Below, in pieces: positions 53,660 through 63,164 of a stretch of DNA of 64,000 bases (its first letter is position 1; each line of letters begins with the position of its first letter). The translations under genes were made by a program, and so were the position numbers. The notes beneath the pieces were generated by a model that was not told the DNA's origin, ran no database searches, and saw nothing but the letters and a program-made list of their open reading frames with translations. The stretch is taken from the NCBI GenBank assembly GCA_946408345.1, contig CAMJRR010000007.1, forward strand, positions 40,888 to 104,887, in the 5' to 3' direction. This stretch comes from an uncultured Bacteroidales bacterium (GTDB taxonomy: Bacteria; Bacteroidota; Bacteroidia; Bacteroidales; F082).

Positions 53660-55450
53660 CTACCGCTTCGCCGACGAACCAATCCTGTAGGAATAGCGCA
53701 GCTCAATAGGAAAGCCACCCATATAACCGCCAGAGAGGTCATTTGTATTGCCCCACATTGTTTCCTTATGGTGTCCATTTTGTCCGAGAATGCCAAGGCT
53801 CAGGCTTGAATGATTGTAGGTTACGCCTATTCCCAAATAGGAATACCAGCCCTGATGACGTGTTTCATAATATATAAGGCCATACATGTAAGAATCATAA
53901 TGCGTGGCAGTAAGGCTATTCAAGGCAAATGCATAGCCCAAACGATATTCCACGAAGGGAGAGAACGGTTTGTTTTCCCAAAAATGCACTTTTAGATCCC
54001 CATAGACTGGCACAGAAAGCAGTTGGCCTTCCGATATGTTTTCAAAGTAGCCGTCACTGCCCCATTCCCGGGATGTGAAGTTCACGCCTCTGAAATCAGC
54101 CCCGATGCCGACACTGAAACGCTTGGGGAACTTGTATTCCAAAACCGCTCCTGCCGAATAGCACCAAGGTCTGAATCCTCCTGCCACATTCAACTGCAAC
54201 TGAAAGCCGTCAACAATGAACTCATTCAACCTACCATTCTTAATCTGTCTGAGTCGGCTTTTCCCTTCATCGGAAAAGGGCGAGAAAGTGTAATCGTATC
54301 GGATGTAGAAATTTGTTCCCCAATTGATGAGATTCTCAATATCAAAGCCAAATGATTCCTTAAGTTTGCCTGGTTGGATGACATGAGAATACACCACCCC
54401 TGCACTCAAGTTAGAGCGCTTCATTGAGCAGCCTAAGCCGCAACTCAGATAAGGGCCAGACAAAATGTAATCAACATAAAAACCATCGCCATTCGTTGGA
54501 AAATACTCTGTCGCTTTGTTGAGTGGTATGGTATAACCCAATCGGGTCTCCAAAAACGGAGAATAATTCTTTTTGCCCCAGAAGTTCAACTTCAGGTCGG
54601 CATAAACGGGGATGGCATGTAAGTAATCATGGTAAGAACCATGGTATTTGGATACACCAAACCACTCAGCACCCAAGCCCATGCTAAAATATTCAGTGAA
54701 ATGATAATCGAAAGCTAATCCTAATGCAAAATGTGGTGAGATTGGAGGATAAGGAAAATTTCTCCAACTATTGCGGGCTATCTCACCACCCACCCGAAGC
54801 GTGAATTTGTTTTTAGGCCGATAGGGATTTTCTCTTTTGATGATGGGTGCTACGCTATCCGTCTTTTTATTAGTCACCGTATGGTTTATTTCGCTATACA
54901 CAGGTTCGATGCCTTGGCTTTCAAAAGGTTCGTCAGATGGGTTTTCAACGACTCCTGCGGCAAAATCAAAGTCTTCACTTTCAATTATTTCCGATTTAGG
55001 AGTTGGCTCTGTCAAAAGTGGTTCGTCAAATGACGGTCGTTGTTCTTCTTTTTCCACTGTTTCTGCAAAAGCAGAAGACTTTACGTGATTGTATTTGGAA
55101 TCAACTATATGTTGAGTTCCATCAACAGGCCCTTCGCGCGTCACGATTTCATCTTTTGGAAGCATAGCCATCGGTTCGTCGGCCACCTGTGGCATTTCCC
55201 TATTAGGTTCATTCATGGTCAGCACCATTGATTCCGATTGGTTCTTGTTGGAATTCAAGCTCAGAGCCACTGCAACCGATAGCGTCACAACCGCAGCGAT
55301 GGCCCAAAGCCAACGGCGCCGTCTCTTCAGGGCAGTTGAACGGTCAATCATAGCGCTCAATTGTTGCTGTCGCCGCGCGATGCGGCCGTGCTCGGTCAGG
55401 ATGTCGAGCATGTCCTGCACTTCCTGGTCTATGTAGTTATCTTCTTTCAT
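53660..55450 (-). CDS. Dual-membrane anti-sigma factor (Dma-like) with barrel
   Basis: 596 residues from the ATG at 55450, overlapping the sigma gene by 14 bases. Residues 1-45 are a charged cytoplasmic anti-sigma-like helix pair (EVQDMLDILTEHGRIARRQQ). A membrane helix follows at about 47-66 (WLWAIAAVVTLSVAVALSL). Residues about 70-190 are an acidic, Pro/Glu-rich, probably disordered stretch. From about 195 there is an outer-membrane-type beta-barrel with an internal duplication (PVYADLKLNFWGKKNYSPF versus PVYGDLKVHFWENKPFSPF). One chain would thus span inner membrane, periplasm and outer membrane, as described for Dma anti-sigma factors of Bacteroides thetaiotaomicron. Confidence 0.78.
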   Translation of the reverse strand: MKEDNYIDQEVQDMLDILTEHGRIARRQQQLSAMIDRSTALKRRRRWLWAIAAVVTLSVAVALSLNSNKNQSESMVLTMNEPNREMPQVADEPMAMLPKDEIVTREGPVDGTQHIVDSKYNHVKSSAFAETVEKEEQRPSFDEPLLTEPTPKSEIIESEDFDFAAGVVENPSDEPFESQGIEPVYSEINHTVTNKKTDSVAPIIKRENPYRPKNKFTLRVGGEIARNSWRNFPYPPISPHFALGLAFDYHFTEYFSMGLGAEWFGVSKYHGSYHDYLHAIPVYADLKLNFWGKKNYSPFLETRLGYTIPLNKATEYFPTNGDGFYVDYILSGPYLSCGLGCSMKRSNLSAGVVYSHVIQPGKLKESFGFDIENLINWGTNFYIRYDYTFSPFSDEGKSRLRQIKNGRLNEFIVDGFQLQLNVAGGFRPWCYSAGAVLEYKFPKRFSVGIGADFRGVNFTSREWGSDGYFENISEGQLLSVPVYGDLKVHFWENKPFSPFVEYRLGYAFALNSLTATHYDSYMYGLIYYETRHQGWYSYLGIGVTYNHSSLSLGILGQNGHHKETMWGNTNDLSGGYMGGFPIELRYSYRIGSSAKR

Positions 55451-55943
55451 GACAGTTGTTGTTTTGCCTGTCCATTGCCTCACGAAGGGTCTTGTAGGCG
55501 CGCGACAGGATGGTGTAAAGGTTCGTGCTGCTTAATTGGAGTGCCTTTTCTATCTCAGAGTTAGGCATCTCTTGTTCATATTTCATCAAGATGATTTCGC
55601 GTTGTCGCTCGGGGAGTTGGTCTATCAATGCCCGAGCCTGCTGATAGCGTTCCTCAAAGTTGTCATCGACCACAGTATCGGCCAACATGAGTGCCTCCTC
55701 GTCAATAGGAACGGAAGGGTGCTGTTCGTGTAACAGGTCGATGCAACGTCGTTTTACGGCAGTGACGCAATAGCCTTCCAAGTTGCTGACACGGTTCATC
55801 CTTCGGCGATGGTCCCAAATCTTAAGGAGTGTGTCCTGCACTGCATCGGTGGCCTGATCAGCATCGTTGAGGATGCTTTCGGCCACTTTCTGCAAACTGG
55901 GTTGCAATTGGATGATGCGTTTCTTGAAGGTTTCGTTGTCCAT
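55437..55943 (-). CDS. ECF sigma-70 factor paired with the Dma-like protein
   Basis: 168 residues. Region 2 (about 15-80): KVAESILNDADQATDAVQDT, LLKIWDHRRRMNRVSNLEGY. Region 4 (about 110-165): QLPERQREIILMKYEQEMPN, SEIEKALQLSSTNLYTILSR. In the Dma/Das arrangement such a sigma is held by the cytoplasmic end of the trans-envelope anti-sigma and controls vesicle and envelope genes. The anti-sigma start lies inside its last codons, so expression is tightly coupled. No consensus -7 box was found upstream, which may mean the operon uses its own sigma. Confidence 0.9.
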   Translation of the reverse strand: MDNETFKKRIIQLQPSLQKVAESILNDADQATDAVQDTLLKIWDHRRRMNRVSNLEGYCVTAVKRRCIDLLHEQHPSVPIDEEALMLADTVVDDNFEERYQQARALIDQLPERQREIILMKYEQEMPNSEIEKALQLSSTNLYTILSRAYKTLREAMDRQNNNCHERR

Positions 55944-56019
55944 TTCAGAGCCATCTTACACTTACATGACGCTAAAGTCGGAAAAATCTTGCAGGAATTT
56001 AGAGATTTTTTGAAAACAA

Positions 56020-56053
56020 AAAAGCGTGCAACGCATTCGCGCCGCACGCTTTT
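56020..56053. terminator. Hairpin terminator after dnaK
   Basis: Perfect 10-bp stem AAAAGCGTGC / GCACGCTTTT with a 14-base loop and A/T tracts; ends dnaK transcription on the minus strand before the sigma gene. Confidence 0.8.
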
Positions 56054-56075
56054 GTTCAATTCAACTTAAAAGGGG

Positions 56076-58016
56076 TTATTTTACCTCTTCAAAGTCCGCA
56101 TCAGTAACAGTATCATCACCGCCGCCGTTCTGAGGACCTTGGTTCGGGTTGCCGCCTTGGAAGCCGCCGCCCATGTTGTTCGGGTCGAAGCCGCCTTGCG
56201 GGCCGCCTTGGGCACCGGCGTTCTTGTACATCTCCTCGCTGGCCTTCTGCCACATGGCGTTCATCTCGGCCATGGCAGCGTCGATGCCGGCGATGTCTTG
56301 AGCCTGGTGGGCGGTCTTCAGCTTGCCGAGGGCAGCCTCGATCTCAGCCTTCTTGTCGGCAGGCAGCTTGTCGCCGTATTCCTTCAGCTGCTTCTCGGTC
56401 TGGAAGATGATGCTGTCGGCTTGGTTCAGCTTGTCGATACGCTCACGTTCCTTCTTGTCGGCTTCGGCGTTGGCTTGGGCTTCGTTCTTCATACGCTCGA
56501 TTTCAGCGTCGGTCAAGCCTGACGAGGCCTCGATACGAATGCTCTGGGTCTTGCCCGTGGCCTTGTCCTTAGCGCTCACGTTCAGGATACCGTTGGAGTC
56601 GATGTCGAAGGTGACTTCGATTTGCGGGATGCCACGCGGCGCTGGCGGGATGCTGTCGAGGATGAAACGGCCGATGGTCTTGTTCTGTGCAGCCATAGGA
56701 CGCTCGCCTTGCAGCACGTGGATTTCAACGCTGGGTTGGTTATCGGCAGCGGTCGAGAAGACCTCCGACTTGCGGGTCGGGATGGTGGTGTTGCTCTCAA
56801 TCAGCTTGGTCATCACGCCACCGAGGGTCTCGATACCAAGGCTCAACGGGGTCACATCAAGCAGCAGCACGTCCTTCACTTCGCCGGTCAAAACGCCGCC
56901 CTGGATGGAGGCGCCGATGGCCACCACTTCGTCGGGGTTGACGCCCTTCGAAGGCTCCTTCTTGAAGAAGTCGCGGACGATGTTCTGGATGGCAGGGATA
57001 CGGGTCGAACCACCGACCAGGATGACATCGTCGATGTCGTTGACGGTCAAGCCAGCGTCTTGCAGGGCGCGACGGCAAGGCTCGATGGTGTCGTGGATCA
57101 GCTTGTCGGCCAGCTGCTCGAACTTCGAACGGCTCAAGGTGCGGACCAAGTGCTGCGGGATGCCGTTGACAGGCATGATGTAAGGCAGGTTGATTTCGGT
57201 CTCGCTCGAAGAGCTCAACTCGATCTTTGCCTTTTCAGCAGCCTCTTTCAGACGTTGCAAGGCCATCGGGTCCTTACGCAGGTCGATGCCGTTGTCCTTC
57301 TGGAACTCTTCGGCCAGCCAGTTGATGATGACTTCGTCGAAGTCGTCGCCGCCGAGGTGGGTGTTACCGTTGGTGGACTTCACCTCAAACACGCCATCGC
57401 CCAATTCAAGGATGGAGATATCGAAGGTGCCGCCGCCGAGGTCGTACACAGCGACTTTCACATCGTTCTTTTTCTTGTCCAAGCCGTAAGCCAAAGCAGC
57501 AGCCGTAGGCTCGTTGATGATACGGCGCACTTTCAGGCCGGCGATTTCGCCAGCTTCCTTGGTGGCCTGACGCTGGGCGTCGTTGAAGTAAGCCGGCACC
57601 GTGATGACGGCTTCGGTGACCGTCTGTCCGAGGAAGTCCTCAGCGGTCTTCTTCATCTTTTGCAGCACCATGGCAGAGATTTCCTGCGGGGTGTATTGCT
57701 TGCCGTCGATGTCGATACGAGGCGTGTTGTTGGGGCCTTGCAAGACCTTGTAAGGCACACGCTTCATTTCAGCGCCGACCTTGTCGTAGGTCTCGCCCAT
57801 GAAACGCTTGATGGAATAAACGGTACGCAGCGGGTTGGTGATGGCCTGACGTTTGGCAGGCTCGCCGACCTTACGCTCGCCGTTGTCGGTGAATGCCACC
57901 ACCGACGGGGTGGTGCGGTGGCCTTCGCTGTTGGCGATGACTTGAGGCTCGTTGCCTTCCATCACGGCCACGCATGAGTTGGTTGTACCTAAATCGATAC
58001 CAATGATCTTTGACAT
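56076..58016 (-). CDS. dnaK: Chaperone protein DnaK (Hsp70)
   Basis: 646 residues. The ATPase domain begins [40 protein letters not shown] and [20 protein letters not shown] are Hsp70 signatures. The substrate-binding domain includes [20 protein letters not shown], and the C-terminus ends in a Gly/Asn/Gln-rich tail before DADFEEVK. It folds nascent and stressed proteins with DnaJ and GrpE, which are not in this window. The high-GC, strongly biased codon use marks it as highly expressed. No standard promoter box could be picked out upstream. Confidence 0.98.
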   Translation of the reverse strand: MSKIIGIDLGTTNSCVAVMEGNEPQVIANSEGHRTTPSVVAFTDNGERKVGEPAKRQAITNPLRTVYSIKRFMGETYDKVGAEMKRVPYKVLQGPNNTPRIDIDGKQYTPQEISAMVLQKMKKTAEDFLGQTVTEAVITVPAYFNDAQRQATKEAGEIAGLKVRRIINEPTAAALAYGLDKKKNDVKVAVYDLGGGTFDISILELGDGVFEVKSTNGNTHLGGDDFDEVIINWLAEEFQKDNGIDLRKDPMALQRLKEAAEKAKIELSSSSETEINLPYIMPVNGIPQHLVRTLSRSKFEQLADKLIHDTIEPCRRALQDAGLTVNDIDDVILVGGSTRIPAIQNIVRDFFKKEPSKGVNPDEVVAIGASIQGGVLTGEVKDVLLLDVTPLSLGIETLGGVMTKLIESNTTIPTRKSEVFSTAADNQPSVEIHVLQGERPMAAQNKTIGRFILDSIPPAPRGIPQIEVTFDIDSNGILNVSAKDKATGKTQSIRIEASSGLTDAEIERMKNEAQANAEADKKERERIDKLNQADSIIFQTEKQLKEYGDKLPADKKAEIEAALGKLKTAHQAQDIAGIDAAMAEMNAMWQKASEEMYKNAGAQGGPQGGFDPNNMGGGFQGGNPNQGPQNGGGDDTVTDADFEEVK

Positions 58017-58193
58017 TTCTTTGTTCTCCTATTTTTATTTGTTATTTGTTTGTTTTCTAATCGAGGTTGCGCTTTGCAACGCCCCGCTTTCAGTCAATCT
58101 TTATGCCAAAAGAAAAAAACTGACAAAATGACAATATTTCATTTTTTGTTCCGTTTTCAGTCCAAATGTCCTTGCCAAGTCGGGGATTTTTTG

Positions 58194-58201
58194 TACCTTT
58201 G
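58194..58201 (+). promoter_or_regulatory. -7 box for the M23/LysM peptidase gene
   Basis: TACCTTTG, 36 bases before the ATG at 58238. Confidence 0.6.
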
Positions 58202-58237
58202 CATTCTTATTTTTTCCAAAATTCGACCTTATTATAT

Positions 58238-59335
58238 ATGAAAAGAATATTTGCTCTTTTAATTTGTTTATTGTTTGCCACCTCAGCTTTTTCCCAAGAT
58301 AATAAAGGCTTTTTCGGTCGCTTAAAGAACGCTTTCGTCGTCCACGACACCGTATATATATATGTCAACCAGAACAACAATGACAGCATCGTCGATGAAG
58401 ATGACGAAGATGAAGACGACGAAGAAAGCGATGAGCGTTCGGAAGGCATTCCCGTCCCAATTGACACACTCAACACCCATGACATGTTCCAAAAGGTGGT
58501 GCTTTTCGACAATGGAACCTGGCTCTATTACAATATCGATAGGTCTTTCATCCCTTACACCATGGATTCGGACCACTGGATCACCGAGCAGGTACATTCC
58601 TATAACGACATCGCCCTCAACGACCTTCCCGAATCGGTAGTGCTTCACCTCGTCGATTCCATACACGGGTATTGCATTCCCCATCCCGGACCTATCACAT
58701 CACAGTACAAGTACAGATGGAAACGTGCGCACAAGGGAATCGATATTGGTCTCTATACTGGAGATGCCATTTATGCGGCCTTCGATGGCATAGTGCGCGC
58801 GGCATTGCCCGTCAATATGACTGGAGGTTATGGCAACGTGTTGGTCATCAGGCACCTCAACGGATTAGAGACTTATTATGGTCACTTGTCGCGTTTCATC
58901 GTCAAAAGCGGTGACCTTGTCAAGGCCGGCGAGTTGATTGGATATGGTGGTTCAACAGGACGTTCAACGGGACCTCACCTCCATTTTGAAACCCGTTACA
59001 TGGGCCAGGCTTTCGACCCTGAACGCATCTTTGATTTCGAAAGCGGCACGTTACGTTCTGAAGAATTTGTGCTGAACAAGCACTATTTCAGCATCAATTC
59101 ACACTATGGTCAAACCGATGAACAATCCTTGGCTGCCTCTAAAAAGAAGCCTTCAGAACCGAAAAGTGCCAAGGCAAAGCAGCAGGGAAAGAAAACGTAT
59201 CACACCGTTAGGAAAGGCGAAAACTTGAGTAAAATTGCTAAGAGATACGGGACTACAGTCTCAAATATCTGCAAGTTGAACGGCATCAAGGCAAACAAAG
59301 CACTGAGAGTGGGACAAAAATTAAGAGTGAAATAA
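58238..59335 (+). CDS. M23 peptidase with C-terminal LysM domain
   Basis: 365 residues. Signal peptide ending AFS then Gln21. A run of about 15 nearly all Asp/Glu/Ser residues (about 50-65) follows. The M23 lysostaphin-like domain (about 150-265) keeps the zinc ligands: HKGIDIGLYTGD (His and Asp), and GPHLHFE (HxH). A linker rich in Lys/Ser leads to one LysM domain at the end (YHTVRKGENLSKIAKRYGTT). It should cut peptidoglycan cross-links in the periplasm, or activate amidases if the site is inactive, but all ligands are present. The promoter excludes the longer frame to 58166. Confidence 0.9.
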   Translation: MKRIFALLICLLFATSAFSQDNKGFFGRLKNAFVVHDTVYIYVNQNNNDSIVDEDDEDEDDEESDERSEGIPVPIDTLNTHDMFQKVVLFDNGTWLYYNIDRSFIPYTMDSDHWITEQVHSYNDIALNDLPESVVLHLVDSIHGYCIPHPGPITSQYKYRWKRAHKGIDIGLYTGDAIYAAFDGIVRAALPVNMTGGYGNVLVIRHLNGLETYYGHLSRFIVKSGDLVKAGELIGYGGSTGRSTGPHLHFETRYMGQAFDPERIFDFESGTLRSEEFVLNKHYFSINSHYGQTDEQSLAASKKKPSEPKSAKAKQQGKKTYHTVRKGENLSKIAKRYGTTVSNICKLNGIKANKALRVGQKLRVK

Positions 59336-59340
59336 AAACA

Positions 59341-59369
59341 AAACCCCGAAAGCCACTGACTTTCGGGGT
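59341..59369. terminator. Bidirectional hairpin terminator
   Basis: Perfect 11-bp stem AACCCCGAAAG / CTTTCGGGGTT with a 7-base loop, between the peptidase gene and the convergent lysS. Confidence 0.85.
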
Positions 59370-59389
59370 TTTTCTTTTGTCTCAAAAGA

Positions 59390-61102
59390 TTACTTCATCC
59401 AAGTCTCAACATCTTCCAGTTGCAAAGCGGGAATGTCGAGTTTGTTCTTCTTGCGCAAGCCGTTGAGCTTCTCGCGCAGGGCAGAAGGCTTCTCAGCTTT
59501 CAGTTGTTCGATGGTGTTATAACCGTTGGTGAGCAACAGTGTCGCCCAAGCCTCGGCCATACCCAAGGCCATGAAGTCTTCCTTGGTGGCGTTCTTCACG
59601 ACCTTCTCGGGACGCATCATCGGGAACAGCAGCACCTCTTGGATGGTGGTCTGACCCGTCAGCAACATCACAAAACGGTCGATGCCGATGCCCATGCCCG
59701 AAGTCGGAGGCATGCCATATTCGAGGGCACGCAGGAAGTCCTGGTCGATGAACATGGCCTCGTCGTCGCCGCGCTCGCTGAGTTTCATCTGCTCCTCGAA
59801 ACGGGCACGCTGGTCGATGGGGTCGTTCAGCTCGGTGTAGGCGTTGGCCAATTCCTTGCCGTTGACCATCAGCTCGAAACGCTCGGTCAGCTCAGGGTTG
59901 TTGCGGTGACGCTTGCAGAGCGGCGACATCTCCACGGGATAGTCGGTGATGAAGGTCGGCTGGATGTAGGTGCCTTCGCACTTCTCGCCGAAGATTTCGT
60001 CGATCAGCTTGCCCTTGCCCATCGTTTCGTCGACTTCGATGCCGAGTTGCTTGCACACGTCGCGAAGCTGGGCTTCGTCCATACCCGTGATGTCGATGCC
60101 GGTCTTCTCCTTGATGGAGTCAATCATCGTGATGCGCTTGAAGGGACGCTTGAAGCTGATTTCGTTGTCGCCCACTTTCACGGTCTCCTTACCCAAGACA
60201 TCCATCACGCATCGGTGGATCATCTCTTCGGTGTAGTCCATCATCCAGAGGTAGTCCTTATAGGCCACATAGATCTCAAGACCCGTGAACTCGGGGTTGT
60301 GGGTGCGGTCCATGCCCTCGTTGCGGAAGTTGCGCGAGAACTCATACACGCCCTCGAAGCCGCCCACGATGAGGCGCTTCAGGTAAAGCTCGTCGGCAAT
60401 ACGGAGGTACATCGGGATGTCCAAGGCGTTGTGGTGTGTGATGAAAGGACGCGCCGTGGCGCCGCCGGGGATGGCTTGCAGCACAGGCGTCTCCACCTCG
60501 AGATAGCCGCTCTCGTTGAAGAAACGGCGGATGCTGTCGATGATGCGGGTGCGGGCGATGAAGATGTCCTTCACCTTGTCGTTGACCACGAGGTCGACGT
60601 AACGCATACGGTAGCGCAGTTCGGGGTCGTTGAATTCGTCGTACTTCACGCCGTCCTTCTCCTTGACGATGGGCAGCGGCCTCAGCGACTTGCTCAGCAC
60701 CGTCAGTTCCTTGACGTGCACCGAGATTTCGCCCATCTGCGTGCGGAAGGCGAAGCCTTTCACGCCGATGAAGTCGCCGATGTCGAGCAGGCGCTTGAAC
60801 ACCGTGTTATATAAGGTCTTGTCCTCCTCGGGGCAGATCTCGTCGCGCTTGATATACAGCTGGATGCGGCCTTTCGAGTCCTGCAGTTCGCAGAACGAGG
60901 CGGCGCCCATGATGCGGCGGCTCATGATACGGCCCGCGAGGGTGACCTCTTGGAATTGGTCGGGGTTGTTGTCGTCAAATTGGTTGAGGATGTCCGTGGT
61001 GAACACGCTCACGGGGAACGCGGCCTGCGGATACGGGTTGATGCCGAGCTTGTAGAGTTCGGCCAACGAATTTCTTCTGATTTGTTCCTGTTCGCTTAAC
61101 AT
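59390..61102 (-). CDS. lysS: Lysyl-tRNA synthetase, class II
   Basis: 570 residues. An OB-fold anticodon-binding domain comes first (about 55-150: [20 protein letters not shown]). The class II core has motif 2 [20 protein letters not shown] and motif 3 [17 protein letters not shown]-terminal extension of about 70 residues ([20 protein letters not shown] and following) makes it longer than the E. coli enzyme, as is usual in Bacteroidota. It charges tRNA-Lys. Confidence 0.97.
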   Translation of the reverse strand: MLSEQEQIRRNSLAELYKLGINPYPQAAFPVSVFTTDILNQFDDNNPDQFQEVTLAGRIMSRRIMGAASFCELQDSKGRIQLYIKRDEICPEEDKTLYNTVFKRLLDIGDFIGVKGFAFRTQMGEISVHVKELTVLSKSLRPLPIVKEKDGVKYDEFNDPELRYRMRYVDLVVNDKVKDIFIARTRIIDSIRRFFNESGYLEVETPVLQAIPGGATARPFITHHNALDIPMYLRIADELYLKRLIVGGFEGVYEFSRNFRNEGMDRTHNPEFTGLEIYVAYKDYLWMMDYTEEMIHRCVMDVLGKETVKVGDNEISFKRPFKRITMIDSIKEKTGIDITGMDEAQLRDVCKQLGIEVDETMGKGKLIDEIFGEKCEGTYIQPTFITDYPVEMSPLCKRHRNNPELTERFELMVNGKELANAYTELNDPIDQRARFEEQMKLSERGDDEAMFIDQDFLRALEYGMPPTSGMGIGIDRFVMLLTGQTTIQEVLLFPMMRPEKVVKNATKEDFMALGMAEAWATLLLTNGYNTIEQLKAEKPSALREKLNGLRKKNKLDIPALQLEDVETWMK

Positions 61103-61121
61103 GATGCGTTGAAATTTTGTG

Positions 61122-61129
61122 CAAAAGTA
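61122..61129 (-). promoter_or_regulatory. -7 box for lysS
   Basis: TACTTTTG on the minus strand, 19 bases before the ATG at 61102. Confidence 0.6.
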
Positions 61130-61170
61130 CGTTTTAATTCGTTATGATAGGCAAGCAACACAGATTTTTA

Positions 61171-61178
61171 TAGTTTTG
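61171..61178 (+). promoter_or_regulatory. -7 box for the membrane protein gene
   Basis: TAGTTTTG, 21 bases before the ATG at 61200; this excludes the longer frame to 61119. Confidence 0.5.
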
Positions 61179-61199
61179 CACCTTCAAAACATTACTCAA

Positions 61200-61997
61200 A
61201 TGGAAAAACTTGAAAAAGCCTCAACCAAATGGTGGTTTTTCGTCATTTTGCTGACGGCACAATCCGTTTTGTTGCCAATTGTCAGCCGAAATTTCGACCC
61301 GAAGAACATCCAGCAGATGGTCTATACTACGCTTTCCCATGCCCCTCAAGGACATTTGGGCAGGCTCAACATCTTTTTCCAATCCTTATCACTTTTGATG
61401 TTCGTCCTGCTTTTTGTGTTCAAGAACAAAGTCAGGACGTTGTTCAACGGATATGTTGCCCTTTCCTATTTTGCCTTCGCCTTCATCCAAAACATGGCCG
61501 TCACGGAACGCTATGGATTCAGCATAGTCACGGTCAACTTGGTGATGTTTTTGTTGGTGGCATACGTTTGGATTCGCGAGACCTTAAAGCCGGAAAACAA
61601 TTACGATTTCAATAACTTACGTTGGAAATACACATGGATGATTGTCTTGGCTTTGTTTGCCTATCTGTGTCCGTTTACCAGCCAAGGAACTTTTGATGGG
61701 AACCCGTTGCATTTTTTCTATAAGAACTCTGTAACGGCCTTCTGCCTGACCACGCCAGCTTTCCTGACCATCCTGACTCTGAACATCCCGAAAATCAATA
61801 TTGTGACATACAGAATTACTGCCATCATTGGCACCATCATGGGGATCTACAACATGTTCAACTTCCTCAATCCTCATACGGTTTATGTAGGTATAATGCA
61901 TATACCCCTGTTAACCATTTCATTGTATTGCACCATTTTGAGCTATAGGTTGACTTCAAAGCAAAAACAAACGGAATCAGAACATCCTTTGCTATAA
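61200..61997 (+). CDS. Multi-pass membrane protein of unknown function
   Basis: 265 residues with about seven hydrophobic segments (for example FFVILLTAQSVLLPIV, LSLLMFVLLFVF, LVMFLLVAYVWI, WMIVLALFAYLC, FLTILTLNIP, LLTISLYCTILSY). No family was recognised and no signal or catalytic motif is visible. A segment GTFDGNPLHFFYKNSVTAF in a predicted loop may be distinctive. It has its own promoter and stands between lysS (divergent) and holB (downstream, with a separate promoter box overlapping its end). Confidence 0.65.
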   Translation: MEKLEKASTKWWFFVILLTAQSVLLPIVSRNFDPKNIQQMVYTTLSHAPQGHLGRLNIFFQSLSLLMFVLLFVFKNKVRTLFNGYVALSYFAFAFIQNMAVTERYGFSIVTVNLVMFLLVAYVWIRETLKPENNYDFNNLRWKYTWMIVLALFAYLCPFTSQGTFDGNPLHFFYKNSVTAFCLTTPAFLTILTLNIPKINIVTYRITAIIGTIMGIYNMFNFLNPHTVYVGIMHIPLLTISLYCTILSYRLTSKQKQTESEHPLL

Positions 61998-62002
61998 TTT
62001 TG

Positions 62003-62010
62003 TACTTTTG
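62003..62010 (+). promoter_or_regulatory. -7 box for holB
   Basis: TACTTTTG, 19 bases before the ATG at 62029; excludes the TTG start at 62008. Confidence 0.55.
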
Positions 62011-62028
62011 TCCCGAAATAATAAACTG

Positions 62029-63162
62029 ATGCAGTTTAAAGACGTCATCGGCCAATCCGCCATCAAACAAAGGCTTATCCAAAGTGTGAGGGAAAATCAT
62101 GTCTCTCACGCCCAACTCTTTTTGGGTCCTGCCGGAAGCGGGAAACTGCCTTTGGCTTTAGCTTACGCCCAATATATCCTCTGCCCTAACCGTACCGAGA
62201 CCGACAGCTGCGGTGTGTGCCCAACCTGCCAGAAGATGCAGAAACTGGTGCACCCCGACTTGCATTTCGTTGTGCCGACGGCAACCACAAAAAAGATAAA
62301 AAGCAACCCAGAATCCGACCTCTTTATGGAGGAATGGCGCGAGTATGTCATTCAAAATGAAGGATATGTAGACACTTCGAGTTGGTACACTTTCCTTGAT
62401 GTGGAGAACAAACAGGGCTATATGTCGGTGCGCGATGCGACCTCGTTGTTGCGCAAGCTGAGCTTGAAATCCTACGAGGGCGAATACAAAATCGCCATTA
62501 TCTGGATGGCGGAGAAGATGCGCGTCGATACAGCCAACAAACTCCTGAAACTCCTTGAAGAACCGCCTGAGAAAACGGTTTTCCTGCTCATCACGGAAGA
62601 TGGCGAGGAATTGTTGGCCACCATCAAGTCGCGCACGGCTTTGGTTAAAATTCCAGCCCTTGATACCGCCGCCATTGAAACAGCCTTACAACAACGTTAT
62701 GGTTGCGACCCGCAGCAGGCCCACGATGCAGCCATGATTTCAGAAGGCAACTGGCTGACGGCATGCCAGTCGTTTAAAGATTTTGAAGACCACAAGTTTT
62801 TCTTCACCACCTTCCAACAGTGGATGCGCCTCTGCTTCCGTGCCGCTTATTCCGAACTGATTGACTTTTCGAATAACATCAAGACGATTGGTCGCGAAAA
62901 GCAAAAAGAACTATTGGAATATGGTTTGCGCATCATTCGCAATTCGTTGCTTTTCAATAACAACCTTGCGGAAATCGTGATGCTGCCCAATGACGAAAAA
63001 GTGTTCAACTCGAAATTTGCTCCGTTCATCAATCCTGCCAATCTGGCACAAATCGTCGAGCTTTTTGAGGAAGCTATGCGCCAAATTGAGCGCAACGGTT
63101 ATGCTCCGCTCATTTTTACGGATGTGAGTTTTAAGATGGTAGGGCTGCTGAAGAAGAAATAA
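62029..63162 (+). CDS. holB: DNA polymerase III subunit delta'
   Basis: 377 residues. It starts MQFKDVIGQSAIKQRLIQSV, with a P-loop-like FLGPAGSGKLPLALAYAQYI in which the usual Thr/Ser after Lys is Leu, in line with delta' being a poor ATPase. The four-Cys zinc module CPNRTETDSCGVCPTC follows. DTANKLLKLLEEPPEKTVFL and the SRC-like region (IKSRTALVKIP, where the usual Cys is Thr) are typical of the clamp-loader AAA+ fold. It is the stator of the clamp loader. Convergent with the DUF4340-like gene, 2 bases apart. Confidence 0.93.
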   Translation: MQFKDVIGQSAIKQRLIQSVRENHVSHAQLFLGPAGSGKLPLALAYAQYILCPNRTETDSCGVCPTCQKMQKLVHPDLHFVVPTATTKKIKSNPESDLFMEEWREYVIQNEGYVDTSSWYTFLDVENKQGYMSVRDATSLLRKLSLKSYEGEYKIAIIWMAEKMRVDTANKLLKLLEEPPEKTVFLLITEDGEELLATIKSRTALVKIPALDTAAIETALQQRYGCDPQQAHDAAMISEGNWLTACQSFKDFEDHKFFFTTFQQWMRLCFRAAYSELIDFSNNIKTIGREKQKELLEYGLRIIRNSLLFNNNLAEIVMLPNDEKVFNSKFAPFINPANLAQIVELFEEAMRQIERNGYAPLIFTDVSFKMVGLLKKK

Positions 63163-63164
63163 AT

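Noticed and set aside
53470..53796. 108-codon minus-strand frame beyond the end of the Dma-like gene
   Set aside because: Overlaps the 3' end of that gene in another frame, Arg/His-rich without a family motif and without a promoter.
56622..57977. 451-codon open frame on the plus strand across dnaK
   Set aside because: It is antisense to dnaK; its composition (Val/Leu/Asp/His-rich) is what the strong codon bias of dnaK gives on the other strand, and it has no promoter.
59420..60814. 464-codon open frame on the plus strand across lysS
   Set aside because: Antisense shadow of the strongly biased lysS gene; no family motif and no start signal.
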